From the NCBI RefSeq assembly GCF_014931715.1, contig NZ_CP063164.1:2108001-2172000 (forward strand): a stretch of DNA of 64,000 nucleotides, read 5' to 3'. Made by a program: the position numbers and the translations under genes. Under the pieces are notes generated by a model, which ran no database searches, was not told the DNA's origin, and saw nothing but the letters and a program-made list of their open reading frames with translations. Of this stretch, positions 7,543-14,979 are shown in pieces. The DNA comes from Sulfurovum indicum (lineage in GTDB: Bacteria; Campylobacterota; Campylobacteria; Campylobacterales; Sulfurovaceae). Position 1 is the first letter of the stretch. Each line of letters begins with the position of its first letter.

Positions 7543-8064
7543 TTATGCGTTAGCAGCAGCTTTTGCAGCTTCGATCGCCTCTTCGTAGTTAGGTTCTTCA
7601 GTAATTTCAGGAACTACTTGTTTATAAGCAACTTTTCCGTCTTTACCTACTACAAAGATTACTCTTGCAAGTACACCGGCCAAAGGACCATCTGCCAAAA
7701 GTACACCGTAAGCGTTACCAAAATCTTTGTTTCTGAAGTCAGAACAAACTTTGATATTTTCAATACCGGCTGCACCACACCATCTTGCTGCTGCAAACGG
7801 AAGGTCCATAGATACAGTGATCACTTCAACACCTTCAAGGTTCGCTGCCTCCTGGTTGAATCTTCTTGTCTCTGCGTCACATACACCTGTGTCGAGTGAA
7901 GGTACTGCAATTACAAGTTGAACTTTACCTTCTCCACCTACCTGCTCATCTTGAAGCATTGGGTTGGAGTTTACTACTGTTACTACCGGAGCTGTATCTC
8001 CAACATTTACTTCATTACCTGCGAGATTACATACGATGTCATTTTTAAATGTTACTGTTGCCAT
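7543..8064 (-). CDS. tpx: Thiol peroxidase (atypical 2-Cys peroxiredoxin)
   Basis: Tpx reduces H2O2 and organic peroxides, with electrons from thioredoxin. The 173-aa length is normal. The peroxidatic cysteine is Cys62 in the motif PSLDTGVC and the resolving cysteine is Cys96 (RWCGAAG), the arrangement of the Tpx subfamily; the usual Pro of PSLDTPVC is Gly here. The gene is leftward and follows two small unknown genes. Two perfect 16-bp direct repeats lie at 8105-8141, just upstream of the start, and suggest its own regulation. Confidence 0.95.
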   Translation of the reverse strand: MATVTFKNDIVCNLAGNEVNVGDTAPVVTVVNSNPMLQDEQVGGEGKVQLVIAVPSLDTGVCDAETRRFNQEAANLEGVEVITVSMDLPFAAARWCGAAGIENIKVCSDFRNKDFGNAYGVLLADGPLAGVLARVIFVVGKDGKVAYKQVVPEITEEPNYEEAIEAAKAAANA

Positions 8065-8104
8065 TTAATATCCTTTAATTTAATTTGATAGTCGTAGTAT
8101 GACC

Positions 8105-8141
8105 TAATTAGGATAAAATTAGTCTTAATTAGGATAAAATT
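8105..8141 (-). promoter_or_regulatory. Paired 16-bp direct repeat upstream of tpx (candidate operator)
   Basis: TAATTAGGATAAAATT occurs perfectly twice, at 8105-8120 and 8126-8141, 21 bp apart or two helical turns. They lie 41-77 bp upstream of the tpx start. A 14/15 match to the core (TAATTATGATAAAAT) lies at 24747-24761 within a near-palindrome upstream of the MOSC gene. The binding protein is not known from the sequence. Confidence 0.5.
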
Positions 8142-8149
8142 GATCCTAT

Positions 8150-8572
8150 TTAGAGATTTTTGTTTTTTTTCTGCTCTTTTTGGGTTTTTTCGATACGCTT
8201 CAATACCCTCTCAAATGCAGTCTCTTCGCTGTTCTTGTAATCAGACTGTATCTTATAGTAACACTTAAAGCCTTTTTTGATCTCCACCCGAACATATCCG
8301 TTAAAATCTCCGCCCACACTCTTGACCACAGGATTGTTGCAGTTACCCACACGATATCTGGTAAGCATTACATGATAAGGACACAAAGGATCATCCTTTC
8401 TGGCAAATGCTTTAGAAAGCGCTTGTCTCTCTTCTTTGATGTGAACCATATAGTGCAGGCAGGACGGAAAATTTTGTAATGAGGCTTGAGGAAACTGCTG
8501 ATAAACAGGATACTCTTCTTTGCACCCTGCAAAGAAGAGAGAGATAAAAAAGATCAGGGCAAAACTTTTCAC
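8150..8572 (-). CDS. Small lipoprotein, unknown function
   Basis: A 140-aa protein with a typical lipoprotein signal (SLFFAGC, Cys17). The mature part has several cysteines and a Lys-rich C-terminus. It starts with GTG at 8572, two bases after the stop of the upstream gene, so the two are probably translationally coupled. I do not recognise the family. Confidence 0.7.
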   Translation of the reverse strand: MKSFALIFFISLFFAGCKEEYPVYQQFPQASLQNFPSCLHYMVHIKEERQALSKAFARKDDPLCPYHVMLTRYRVGNCNNPVVKSVGGDFNGYVRVEIKKGFKCYYKIQSDYKNSEETAFERVLKRIEKTQKEQKKNKNL

Positions 8573-8574
8573 TT

Positions 8575-8964
8575 CTACTTAAGGAGTCCTTTGACCCACT
8601 GTTCCATTGCTTTATTGGCATCTGGGTTTGGTGCCTCCATAAAACTGACCACAAAAGCATCTTCCAGTTCTGCCACCCCGATAGAACGTGGGCGGATTGC
8701 CAATACTTCGGGTTTGGGAAGTACCTTGCCGAAACAACAGATAAAGTTCTTTGCCGCTTTAATCTCACTACTGATCTCCCCAACATCCAATGAAGCGGTA
8801 TGCGTATAGTGGTCAAACTCTCCGATATAAGTAGCAACAGGATGCAGGTCAGCCTGCACTTTCAGATAGGTAAAGATCTCATCGATCGTCTGATAATCCG
8901 TCTCGCTCTTTTCGATCTGCATCGTAAAGACCGGATACTTTTCCATCACAGTAATTTGTTTCAT
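8575..8964 (-). CDS. Conserved-looking hypothetical protein (129 aa)
   Basis: A soluble protein without a signal peptide or membrane segment. It has a compact alpha/beta look, with a mid-protein segment AAKNFICCFGKVLPKPEVLA and a short helical C-terminus. It is the first gene of a leftward group with the small lipoprotein and tpx. The ATG at 8964 has an AAGG site upstream. I do not recognise the family and assign no function. Confidence 0.65.
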   Translation of the reverse strand: MKQITVMEKYPVFTMQIEKSETDYQTIDEIFTYLKVQADLHPVATYIGEFDHYTHTASLDVGEISSEIKAAKNFICCFGKVLPKPEVLAIRPRSIGVAELEDAFVVSFMEAPNPDANKAMEQWVKGLLK

Positions 8965-9344
8965 TATATATACCTTTTTGTTGACTTTTTGGAATTGTAG
9001 CTACTTTAAATAAAGCAAAGCTTATGAAAGTAATAAGATTTTGATATATTTTTTTGATCTTTCTGTGCAGTTCAACTCCTGTAAACTACCTCTCCTGTCT
9101 GCGGTACTCTCCTGCTTCATTCAATACATCGTCTCCGGTTTCTGTATTGCAAAGGCAAAGCAGTTTGACTTCGTTTACATTGCCTCCCGGCCTTCACGGG
9201 TCGTTATGATCCTTCCTTCGGTGGTCTCTTCGAGACAGCACCTCCGGTTTCAAGCCTATGAACAAGAAACAATTCTTGTTCACTTACGGCTTTCACAGTT
9301 TCGACGCTACAAACGACACGCAGGTGTCGTTTGCTTCACGCGTC
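8965..9344. other. Intergenic region rich in hairpins, no gene seen
   Basis: No ORF on either strand looks like a protein; the rightward ORF covering part of it runs antisense through the flavoprotein gene. The region holds two strong stem-loops: 10 bp at 9259-9268/9273-9282 (TGAACAAGAA, loop ACAA) and 9 bp at 9311-9319/9324-9332 (AAACGACAC, loop GCAG). On the minus strand the segment GAAACCGGAG appears twice. It lies between the 3' end of the flavoprotein gene and the start of the 8964 gene. Confidence 0.6.
9311..9332 (-). terminator. Hairpin downstream of the SQR-like gene
   Basis: A perfect 9-bp stem with a 4-nt loop lies about 13 bases beyond the flavoprotein stop. On the minus strand the right arm ends GTGTCGTTTGT, a modest U-run, so it could act as an intrinsic terminator for that operon. 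Confidence 0.5.
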
Positions 9345-10514
9345 TCACATCCCAGGTAGTCTTGGGATCTTGCCTAGTTTGGAGTTACGGCAGTACCAGC
9401 CCCACCCTTTCTTCATCCAGTGACCGACTACCGGAAGCGGGATCATCTTCCCTCCTTTGCTGCTTCTGTACACAAATGCTGCTCCGTTTCCCGTATCCAT
9501 TACACACAGAATATTCAAATGTTCCATATAGCTCTCTTTGGAATCGATATTTTGCTGATTCTGAAAAATATTGTAGGCTACATTACGTGCCATAACTTCT
9601 GCCACATGCCCCTGCTTTGCTCTCCACTCAGGTCCCATCAGTGATGCTGAATCACCGATGGCATAGATCCCATCAAAATCTTCTACTTCATTATACTCAT
9701 TGGTCACAACAAAACCTGCTTCACTAAGCGGCAGTCCGGACTCTTTAAGAATAGTGTGTCCTGTACCTGCAGAGATGAACATAGTAAGGTCGGATTCGAT
9801 CTTCTCACCATCTTCAAACAGAATACCATCTTCAACAAACTCTGTAATCTTTGAACCGACCTTCTTTTTAATATCTGTCATGCTGAACATCCTGTCCATC
9901 ATCACAAGAGCTTTCTCTCCCATCTTCTGTCCCGGTTTCTCCATTGGAGCAAAGAAGGTAAGTTCAAACTTGTCACGCACTCCTTTCTTTTTCAGAAAAT
10001 CATGTACATTGAACAATACCTCGAAAGCAGGTCCGCCACGTACTGCCGATGAATCTTTAGGGTTCCCGCCAAATCCGAAAGCGAGCTTTCCGCTTCCTTT
10101 GCGCACCAAGGCATCCAGACGATTAAAGAGTTCCGTTGCCTCTTCAGGTTTACCGCATATAGAGAGTGTATGCTCCATCCCCGGATGCTGCATCTTGTCC
10201 TGTCCCATCGCCACAACGATGTAGTCATACCCTTCAAGTGTACGTCCGCTCTCCAGAGTTACTTTTTTCTCTTTGGGCTCCAGTGCCGTGACCGGATCGA
10301 CGATCAGTTTGAAACCATGTGCAAATGCCAGTTCATCCAAAGGCACAGCAACATCCTCCAGAGTGGCATCACCGGTCGGTATCCAAATCGATGTCGGGTA
10401 GATATAGAAAAAGTCCCTGTCGCTGACCAGTGTTACGTCCAACTCATTTTTTCGCAGATAGATCGCTGCTTCCACTCCTGCAAACCCACCACCCAGTACC
10501 AATACTTTTGTCAT
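9345..10514 (-). CDS. FAD-dependent oxidoreductase, sulfide:quinone oxidoreductase-like
   Basis: A 389-aa two-dinucleotide-binding-domain flavoprotein. The FAD-binding GGGFAG motif is at residues 8-13, and the second FAD contact, YAIGDSASL, is at about 284-292. It resembles SQR and type II NADH dehydrogenases. Cysteines at 120 and 337 match the spacing of two SQR catalytic cysteines (about 124 and 347 in the Aquifex enzyme), while nothing matches the middle one (156). Oxidation of sulfide or a related sulfur compound with electrons to menaquinone is therefore likely but not proven. It is the last gene of the CcoG operon. Confidence 0.75.
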   Translation of the reverse strand: MTKVLVLGGGFAGVEAAIYLRKNELDVTLVSDRDFFYIYPTSIWIPTGDATLEDVAVPLDELAFAHGFKLIVDPVTALEPKEKKVTLESGRTLEGYDYIVVAMGQDKMQHPGMEHTLSICGKPEEATELFNRLDALVRKGSGKLAFGFGGNPKDSSAVRGGPAFEVLFNVHDFLKKKGVRDKFELTFFAPMEKPGQKMGEKALVMMDRMFSMTDIKKKVGSKITEFVEDGILFEDGEKIESDLTMFISAGTGHTILKESGLPLSEAGFVVTNEYNEVEDFDGIYAIGDSASLMGPEWRAKQGHVAEVMARNVAYNIFQNQQNIDSKESYMEHLNILCVMDTGNGAAFVYRSSKGGKMIPLPVVGHWMKKGWGWYCRNSKLGKIPRLPGM

Positions 10515-10523
10515 CTCAGGCTC

Positions 10524-10712
10524 CTAGTATTTTATAATATCTGTTCTCACTTTCAATGTATCATCAACCACACTGTTCATACTGATGATACTGTAAAGAG
10601 CACCAATAAGCAGACCGGACAGGATCACGATCCATACCGTCATACGCTTCTCTCTACTCTCCTGGTTATAGTAGTCTTCTATCTTCTCCAGTGTCGGTTC
10701 ATTCTGCATCAT
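10524..10712 (-). CDS. Small single-span membrane protein in the ccoG operon
   Basis: A 62-aa protein with a charged cytoplasmic N-terminus, one membrane helix at about residues 25-43 (VWIVILSGLLIGALYSII), and a short polar tail. It lies 10 bp after ccoG and 10 bp before the flavoprotein gene on the same strand. Its position suggests a role linked to oxidase maturation, but no named family is recognised. Confidence 0.65.
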   Translation of the reverse strand: MMQNEPTLEKIEDYYNQESREKRMTVWIVILSGLLIGALYSIISMNSVVDDTLKVRTDIIKY

Positions 10713-10721
10713 ATTCTCACC

Positions 10722-12179
10722 TTACTTTTTTAACAGGTCTGCACGTGGATAGACAAATACCGTATGTCTTGTGACCACGACCTTCTCTTTGTCATCTACT
10801 GCATACGCTTTGATCGTTACAGGAATCGGTACATCTTTACGTGCATTGTCCGCCAGTTTCTCTTTTGTTCTCAATACAACGACTTTCTTGCGTTTTTTGC
10901 CTGGTGCAATACTGAACGGCTCTTTTGGTCTGACAATCTCGATCTTCTCTTTCAGGTCACCCTCTATCTCGAAGAAGTAAGTATGTCTCTTGCTATCGGT
11001 ATTGGCAAAGAGGAATATATAATCGTTCTCAATCTCTCCATTATCAAGGATCTTATAGAGTCTTGTTGTCTTGTTAATGTTCAACAGCATATTCTCCTTT
11101 GTGCTTCCCATAGCAAAAAGTGCCACAAGCACGAGTACCAACACTGTAAAGTATGCAATCACTTTCGGCCTGAAGATACGAGTCTTTCCTTCATGTCTCT
11201 CCGTCTCTCTTACACTCGACCATTGGACAAGGCTTGGTTTGCCCAATGCACCCATAACTGTTGTACAGGCATCCACACACTCCAGACAGTTGATACACTC
11301 AAGCTGCAGTCCTTTACGAATATCAATGTGTGTAGGGCAGACCGTTACACAGCTTTCACAGGTAGTACACTCTGCATTTGGATTGACAGCAAGCAGTTCT
11401 TTTTGCTTACTGAACTCCTTATGCCTTTCATTCCCATGCCCTTCATAAATCTCCCCTCCACGGATCGGATCATAGATCGCCATCAGTGTATCATCGTCAT
11501 AAAGTACCGACTGTACACGGCTGTAAGGACAGATATAGATACAGAAGTCCTCTTTGATGAACACAATATCCGCGATCAAAAAGAGTGCTGTACCAACCAG
11601 CATTCCTATCAGTACCATATGTTCACTCGGGTTCTGTATATACTGGAAAAACTCTTCGGGAGGAACGAAATACCAGAGGAAATCTGCTGCCGCTATGAAT
11701 GCCAGCACAGACCATAGCAGAATTGCGATCACCTTCTTAACCTTATTCTCCGGTTTGCTCATATCAGGTTCTTTCTGCTTATTTTTGATACGTTTGCGGA
11801 GTCCCAGAAGTTTTGTCTCGATAAAATCTCTGTAGATCACACGAAAAACCGTTTGAGGACAGGCCCATCCACACCATGCTCTCCCGCCCACTGCCGTCAC
11901 AGCAAAGATACCAAGAAAAAGAAGCATAAGCAGGAACGGCATCAGATAGAGCTCCTGCATATCAAATGCTACACCGGCAAGGTGCAGTTTCTTATGGTCA
12001 AAGCTCAATAGGAACAGATGGTTTCCGTTAATGGTGATCCAAGGCATGACCAGTGCTATGACCGTTGCTGCCACATAGGCCCAGTAGCGCTTGATACGGT
12101 ACGGTACCCACCCTTTTAAATACTCTTTTGCCTGGTTTTTTTTAGGCTTTTTCTCTTCAACTTCAACTGCTGCTTCCAT
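10722..12179 (-). CDS. ccoG: CcoG (RdxA/FixG) copper reductase / cbb3 oxidase assembly protein
   Basis: A 485-aa inner-membrane iron-sulfur protein. It has an N-terminal four-to-five helix domain with the WCGWACPQT motif (Cys103, Cys107), a polyferredoxin domain with two CxxCxxCxxxCP-type motifs (CTTCESCVTVCP and CINCLECVDAC), and a C-terminal Ig-like periplasmic domain. The family reduces Cu(II) for insertion into cbb3 oxidase. No ccoNOQP genes are in the window. It follows the recombinase-like regulator by only 2 bp, so the two are co-transcribed. Confidence 0.95.
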   Translation of the reverse strand: MEAAVEVEEKKPKKNQAKEYLKGWVPYRIKRYWAYVAATVIALVMPWITINGNHLFLLSFDHKKLHLAGVAFDMQELYLMPFLLMLLFLGIFAVTAVGGRAWCGWACPQTVFRVIYRDFIETKLLGLRKRIKNKQKEPDMSKPENKVKKVIAILLWSVLAFIAAADFLWYFVPPEEFFQYIQNPSEHMVLIGMLVGTALFLIADIVFIKEDFCIYICPYSRVQSVLYDDDTLMAIYDPIRGGEIYEGHGNERHKEFSKQKELLAVNPNAECTTCESCVTVCPTHIDIRKGLQLECINCLECVDACTTVMGALGKPSLVQWSSVRETERHEGKTRIFRPKVIAYFTVLVLVLVALFAMGSTKENMLLNINKTTRLYKILDNGEIENDYIFLFANTDSKRHTYFFEIEGDLKEKIEIVRPKEPFSIAPGKKRKKVVVLRTKEKLADNARKDVPIPVTIKAYAVDDKEKVVVTRHTVFVYPRADLLKK

Positions 12180-12181
12180 AG

Positions 12182-12859
12182 CTATATCCTTTCTTCATTA
12201 TGATTATTATTATCCTGTTCGAACGGACAGATCAGTACGGTGTTGTCCACACCGGGGATCTGCCGAGGCGAAGATATCTCCATCCAAGACCCTTCCACCA
12301 ACTCCCTGATACCTCTTGACTCGATGTAATCCTTCAGTGAACTGCGGCTTACTCCCAGCTCTCTTGCAATGGCACTTACACTTTTTCCCTCTTTTAACAG
12401 AGAGATGATCTGCGGCTGATAGACATCGAACTTTGAAGAGGAACGGCTCCCTTTGGGACGACCGATCTGTCCTGTCTTGGCTTTCTGTGCCTCTCTGAGA
12501 TCATTGAGCAGAGGAAAGACATCGACCAACACAGCCTCTTTTTTAATAACAGTCCCTGTATTTGCGATATAGAGAACGATTTCCCGGCTCAACATACAGT
12601 TGATCACCTTGACAAGCTCCTCTACTCCGTCACTCAGGATCGCCAAATGCTCGACTACAATCATATCTTCACCTTCATTTAAGGAGTGAAGGAACTTTTC
12701 GAACTCTTCACGCTCTTCAATGGGACGGTTCTTCGTACTGTACTCGATCACCTCTTTATCTATCTGTAACCCTTGTGTCAATGCAAAAGAGAGAATATTA
12801 CGCTGCTGTTGGGACAGGTTGCTGCAATTTGGCATCTGTCTTAAATATGCATAAGTCAT
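12182..12859 (-). CDS. Serine-recombinase-like DNA-binding regulator, apparently without catalytic residues
   Basis: A 225-aa protein. Residues 1-120 follow the resolvase/invertase N-terminal fold (MTYAYLR start, central EDMIVVEHLAILSDG). The linker GRPKGS at 133-138 and a helix-turn-helix at about 158-181 (KSVSAIARELGVSRSSLKDYI) match the resolvase C-terminus. The catalytic serine motif (normally YxRVST) reads YLRQMP, and the LDRLGRS segment reads LAILSDG, so the Ser, Asp and Arg residues of a working recombinase are missing. A role as a transcriptional regulator of the ccoG operon, and possibly of moaC, is inferred. The 40-residue C-terminal tail is unusual. Confidence 0.8.
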   Translation of the reverse strand: MTYAYLRQMPNCSNLSQQQRNILSFALTQGLQIDKEVIEYSTKNRPIEEREEFEKFLHSLNEGEDMIVVEHLAILSDGVEELVKVINCMLSREIVLYIANTGTVIKKEAVLVDVFPLLNDLREAQKAKTGQIGRPKGSRSSSKFDVYQPQIISLLKEGKSVSAIARELGVSRSSLKDYIESRGIRELVEGSWMEISSPRQIPGVDNTVLICPFEQDNNNHNEERI

Positions 12860-12880
12860 AATTCTCCTTTCTCATTTGTG

Positions 12881-12925
12881 GTATTCTACTCTTTTTGATG
12901 TTAAAAATCAATTATAAATTAAATA
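12881..12925 (-). promoter_or_regulatory. Candidate promoter of the regulator-ccoG operon
   Basis: On the minus strand TTGATT and TAGAAT are separated by 17 bases about 30-55 bp upstream of the regulator start, close to a sigma-70 layout. The start codon itself has AAGGAG upstream. Position and spacing are the only support. Confidence 0.4.
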
Positions 12926-12929
12926 TTAT

Positions 12930-12975
12930 CGTCATTTTATTCTTTTTAACGTCATAGTGCATTTATTTTCGTCAT
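12930..12975. promoter_or_regulatory. Three CGTCAT boxes at exact 20-bp spacing (candidate operator array)
   Basis: CGTCAT occurs at 12930-12935, 12950-12955 and 12970-12975, in the same orientation and 20 bp apart each time. The array sits between the divergent regulator gene and moaC, next to a TATGCTAAAAT -10-like sequence for moaC. Spacing of about two helical turns suggests side-by-side binding of one protein, most simply the neighbouring helix-turn-helix regulator. Confidence 0.55.
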
Positions 12976-13016
12976 TTTTTATGCTAAAATGCAAAAAACA
13001 TTATTTAGGACAGATC

Positions 13017-13490
13017 GTGAACCTCACTCATTTAGATGACCAGAACAAGCCCAAAATGGTCGATGTTTCAGACAAAGACAATACCGTACGTATCGCTGTG
13101 GCAAGCGGTATCATAGAAGTAGGGAGGGAAGCCTATGACGCAGTGGTCTCCAATACGGCAAAAAAAGGCCCGGTCCTTCAAACCGCTGTTATTGCAGCGA
13201 TACAGGGGACAAAGCAGACAAGTACACTCATTCCTATGTGTCATCCGCTTATGCTTACTTCAGTCAAAACAGACATTGAAGAGTTACCGGAACTACCTGG
13301 CTTCAAACTTACTGTCACTGCCAAGCTTAACGGACAGACAGGTGTAGAGATGGAAGCACTCACCGGTGTCAGTATCGGACTGCTTACCATCTACGATATG
13401 CTCAAAGCAATCGACAAAGGCATGGTCATTAAAAATATACAGCTTGAGCATAAAAGTGGTGGAAAGTCAGGTGATTTTAACCGAGCTTGA
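13017..13490 (+). CDS. moaC: Cyclic pyranopterin monophosphate synthase
   Basis: MoaC carries out the second half of the first step of molybdenum cofactor synthesis, forming cPMP. The start is GTG at 13017 with AGGA six bases upstream, giving 157 aa, close to the usual length. An ATG at 12957 would add 20 residues encoded by the promoter region. Family signatures are [20 protein letters not shown] (substrate and catalytic residues) and [20 protein letters not shown]. The product serves molybdoenzymes such as SoxC in this window. Confidence 0.95.
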   Translation: MNLTHLDDQNKPKMVDVSDKDNTVRIAVASGIIEVGREAYDAVVSNTAKKGPVLQTAVIAAIQGTKQTSTLIPMCHPLMLTSVKTDIEELPELPGFKLTVTAKLNGQTGVEMEALTGVSIGLLTIYDMLKAIDKGMVIKNIQLEHKSGGKSGDFNRA

Positions 13491-13556
13491 CTAAAGTTGC
13501 ATGCCTTTTGGAAGAAACTTTACTATAATCTATAAACTACAATAAGGAGTCTATCA

Positions 13557-13826
13557 ATGGTATTGGACAACAACACACAAGAACAACCCAAAATAGAATA
13601 TCCGACCCGGTGGGGGTTCAAGATCATCGGACAAGACAAAGAGAAGCTTAAAGCCTGCATCAAAGAGGTAATGGGAGAAAAGGAACATCTCTGTTCTCTC
13701 GGGAACAGTTCCCGAACAGGAAAATTCCATACCTATAATGCTTCATGTGTCGTTGAGTCCCAGGAAGAGAGAGACAGACTCTTCAAATGCTTTCAAGACC
13801 ATGAAGATGTCAATATGGTGATCTGA
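13557..13826 (+). CDS. DUF493 (YbeD-like) family protein
   Basis: An 89-aa cytoplasmic protein with the DUF493 ferredoxin-like fold: an N-terminal KIEYPTRWGFKIIGQDKEKL strand-helix unit and a C-terminal helix ending in NMVI. YbeD-type proteins are proposed to have regulatory roles near lipoate genes, but no such neighbours are here. It lies 66 bp after moaC with a good AAGGAG site and is followed by a mobile-element copy. Confidence 0.8.
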   Translation: MVLDNNTQEQPKIEYPTRWGFKIIGQDKEKLKACIKEVMGEKEHLCSLGNSSRTGKFHTYNASCVVESQEERDRLFKCFQDHEDVNMVI

Positions 13827-13880
13827 AACAAAGATCATTAAAGCACCAAAATACCATCGGAACTGCCATACAGACAGCTA

Positions 13881-14149
13881 TTACCGTACCAATTAAATAC
13901 CTCAATCTTTGATGCTGCAATTTCATTCACAGACAAGGCAGATTTTCGCAGGACTAGCCGGAGGCTAATTCAAGAAAATCTAACGCCGTATGTGGGCGAA
14001 AGTGCTGCACCCTTCGGGGAGAACGATACGAGACAACCTGCACGCAAAAAAATCTTTGAATTACCTACGGGTAGTCCTTCAGGTTTTTTCACGCACATCT
14101 TGCCTCGTCTCGTTCTCTCAAAGTTTGAGGTATTTAGTTGGTGCGGTAA
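13881..14149. mobile_element. MITE-like element family 1, copy A (269 bp)
   Basis: A non-coding element bounded by imperfect terminal inverted repeats of about 30 bp that begin TTACCGTACCAATTAAATAC on the left and TTACCGCACCAACTAAATAC on the right (minus strand), with TA on both sides (13879-13880 and 14150-14151). A second full copy lies at 25511-25779 with only scattered differences, and a decayed piece lies at about 25242-25352. TA target duplication suggests movement by an IS630/Tc1-type transposase, but none is in the window. The right end overlaps the 3' end of the PqiA-like gene. Confidence 0.88.
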
Positions 14150-14979
14150 TAAAATGCTTTTCCCCTCTCTCCTTGGTGCAGCATCCTCTCCGCACTCAGG
14201 CTTACCAGCATAGAGACGATCACATAGGCCAAAAAGAAATACAGCCCCACCTCAACCTCTGCCCGACTGACACTCTCTTTATTACCGGTCAGATAAACAA
14301 GGAAAGTCGCCACCACAAAGACATCGACCATCGACCATTTTCCGATCATTTTAAAAAACTTTACAACACCATGCGCAGACGGGCTCTTCATAAAAAGGCT
14401 TACGAACATCATGAACAATGTCTTCGCAAAAGGGATCAGTACGGAAAAGAGCAAAATGACCAGAGCGACCACACTCTCTCCACTTTCAAAGAGCTTCGTT
14501 ATGGACCCAAGCACGCTTTTGGACTCAAATGAGAGTATCACGTCCCCCAGGTACTCCACCTCTTTATGGATCGTTACCATCAGTATCGGACTCAAGAGTC
14601 CGAAAAACAGTACAATCCCGGCAGCTGCTGCACCAAAAAAAGTAAATGCACGCAAAGAGAGGAGAGGGAAGAACGCAAGCAGTATTAACAGAAGTATCAT
14701 TGCATTTCGTGTATACTCCATACTTTTGGCTTTGTGCCTCTGGAGCTTTTCCTTTGTCTTTTTCAGTCTTTCACGTTCCTTATTTTCATAAAGTCCGAAC
14801 GAGAGCTTTTCCACCCACTCCCTGGCCCGATACTCTGCCAGTGCCTTCGCATCCATTTGTGCTGTCAGTGAAGCGGTATCTTTTTCATATGCTTTAGCCT
14901 CCTTATAGGCTTCCAAGCCCCAAAAAACAATACCTGCAAGCAGCAAGACCATCATACCGTAGAGCAGTATCTTTTTCAC
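14134..14979 (-). CDS. PqiA-domain inner-membrane protein
   Basis: A 281-aa integral membrane protein with one N-terminal helix, a charged coiled region at about residues 25-90, and several membrane spans. The segment FFKMIGKWSMVDVFVVA at about residues 210-226 is the PqiA family signature. PqiA proteins work with MCE-type proteins in envelope lipid transport; none lies beside it. The last codons (YYRTN) and the TAA stop come from the terminal repeat of a MITE, so the original C-terminus may have differed. It overlaps the upstream gene by 4 bp (ATGA). Confidence 0.8.
   Translation of the reverse strand: MKKILLYGMMVLLLAGIVFWGLEAYKEAKAYEKDTASLTAQMDAKALAEYRAREWVEKLSFGLYENKERERLKKTKEKLQRHKAKSMEYTRNAMILLLILLAFFPLLSLRAFTFFGAAAAGIVLFFGLLSPILMVTIHKEVEYLGDVILSFESKSVLGSITKLFESGESVVALVILLFSVLIPFAKTLFMMFVSLFMKSPSAHGVVKFFKMIGKWSMVDVFVVATFLVYLTGNKESVSRAEVEVGLYFFLAYVIVSMLVSLSAERMLHQGERGKAFYYRTN

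Noticed and set aside
9041-9595. A 184-codon rightward ORF
   Set aside because: Its second half is antisense to the SQR-like gene and its first half crosses the hairpin-rich region. No start signal is seen.
13881-14149. Integron attC site inside the family-1 element
   Set aside because: Only a weak RYYYAAC-like match is present. The element has TA-flanked terminal repeats and no integrase or cassette array nearby.
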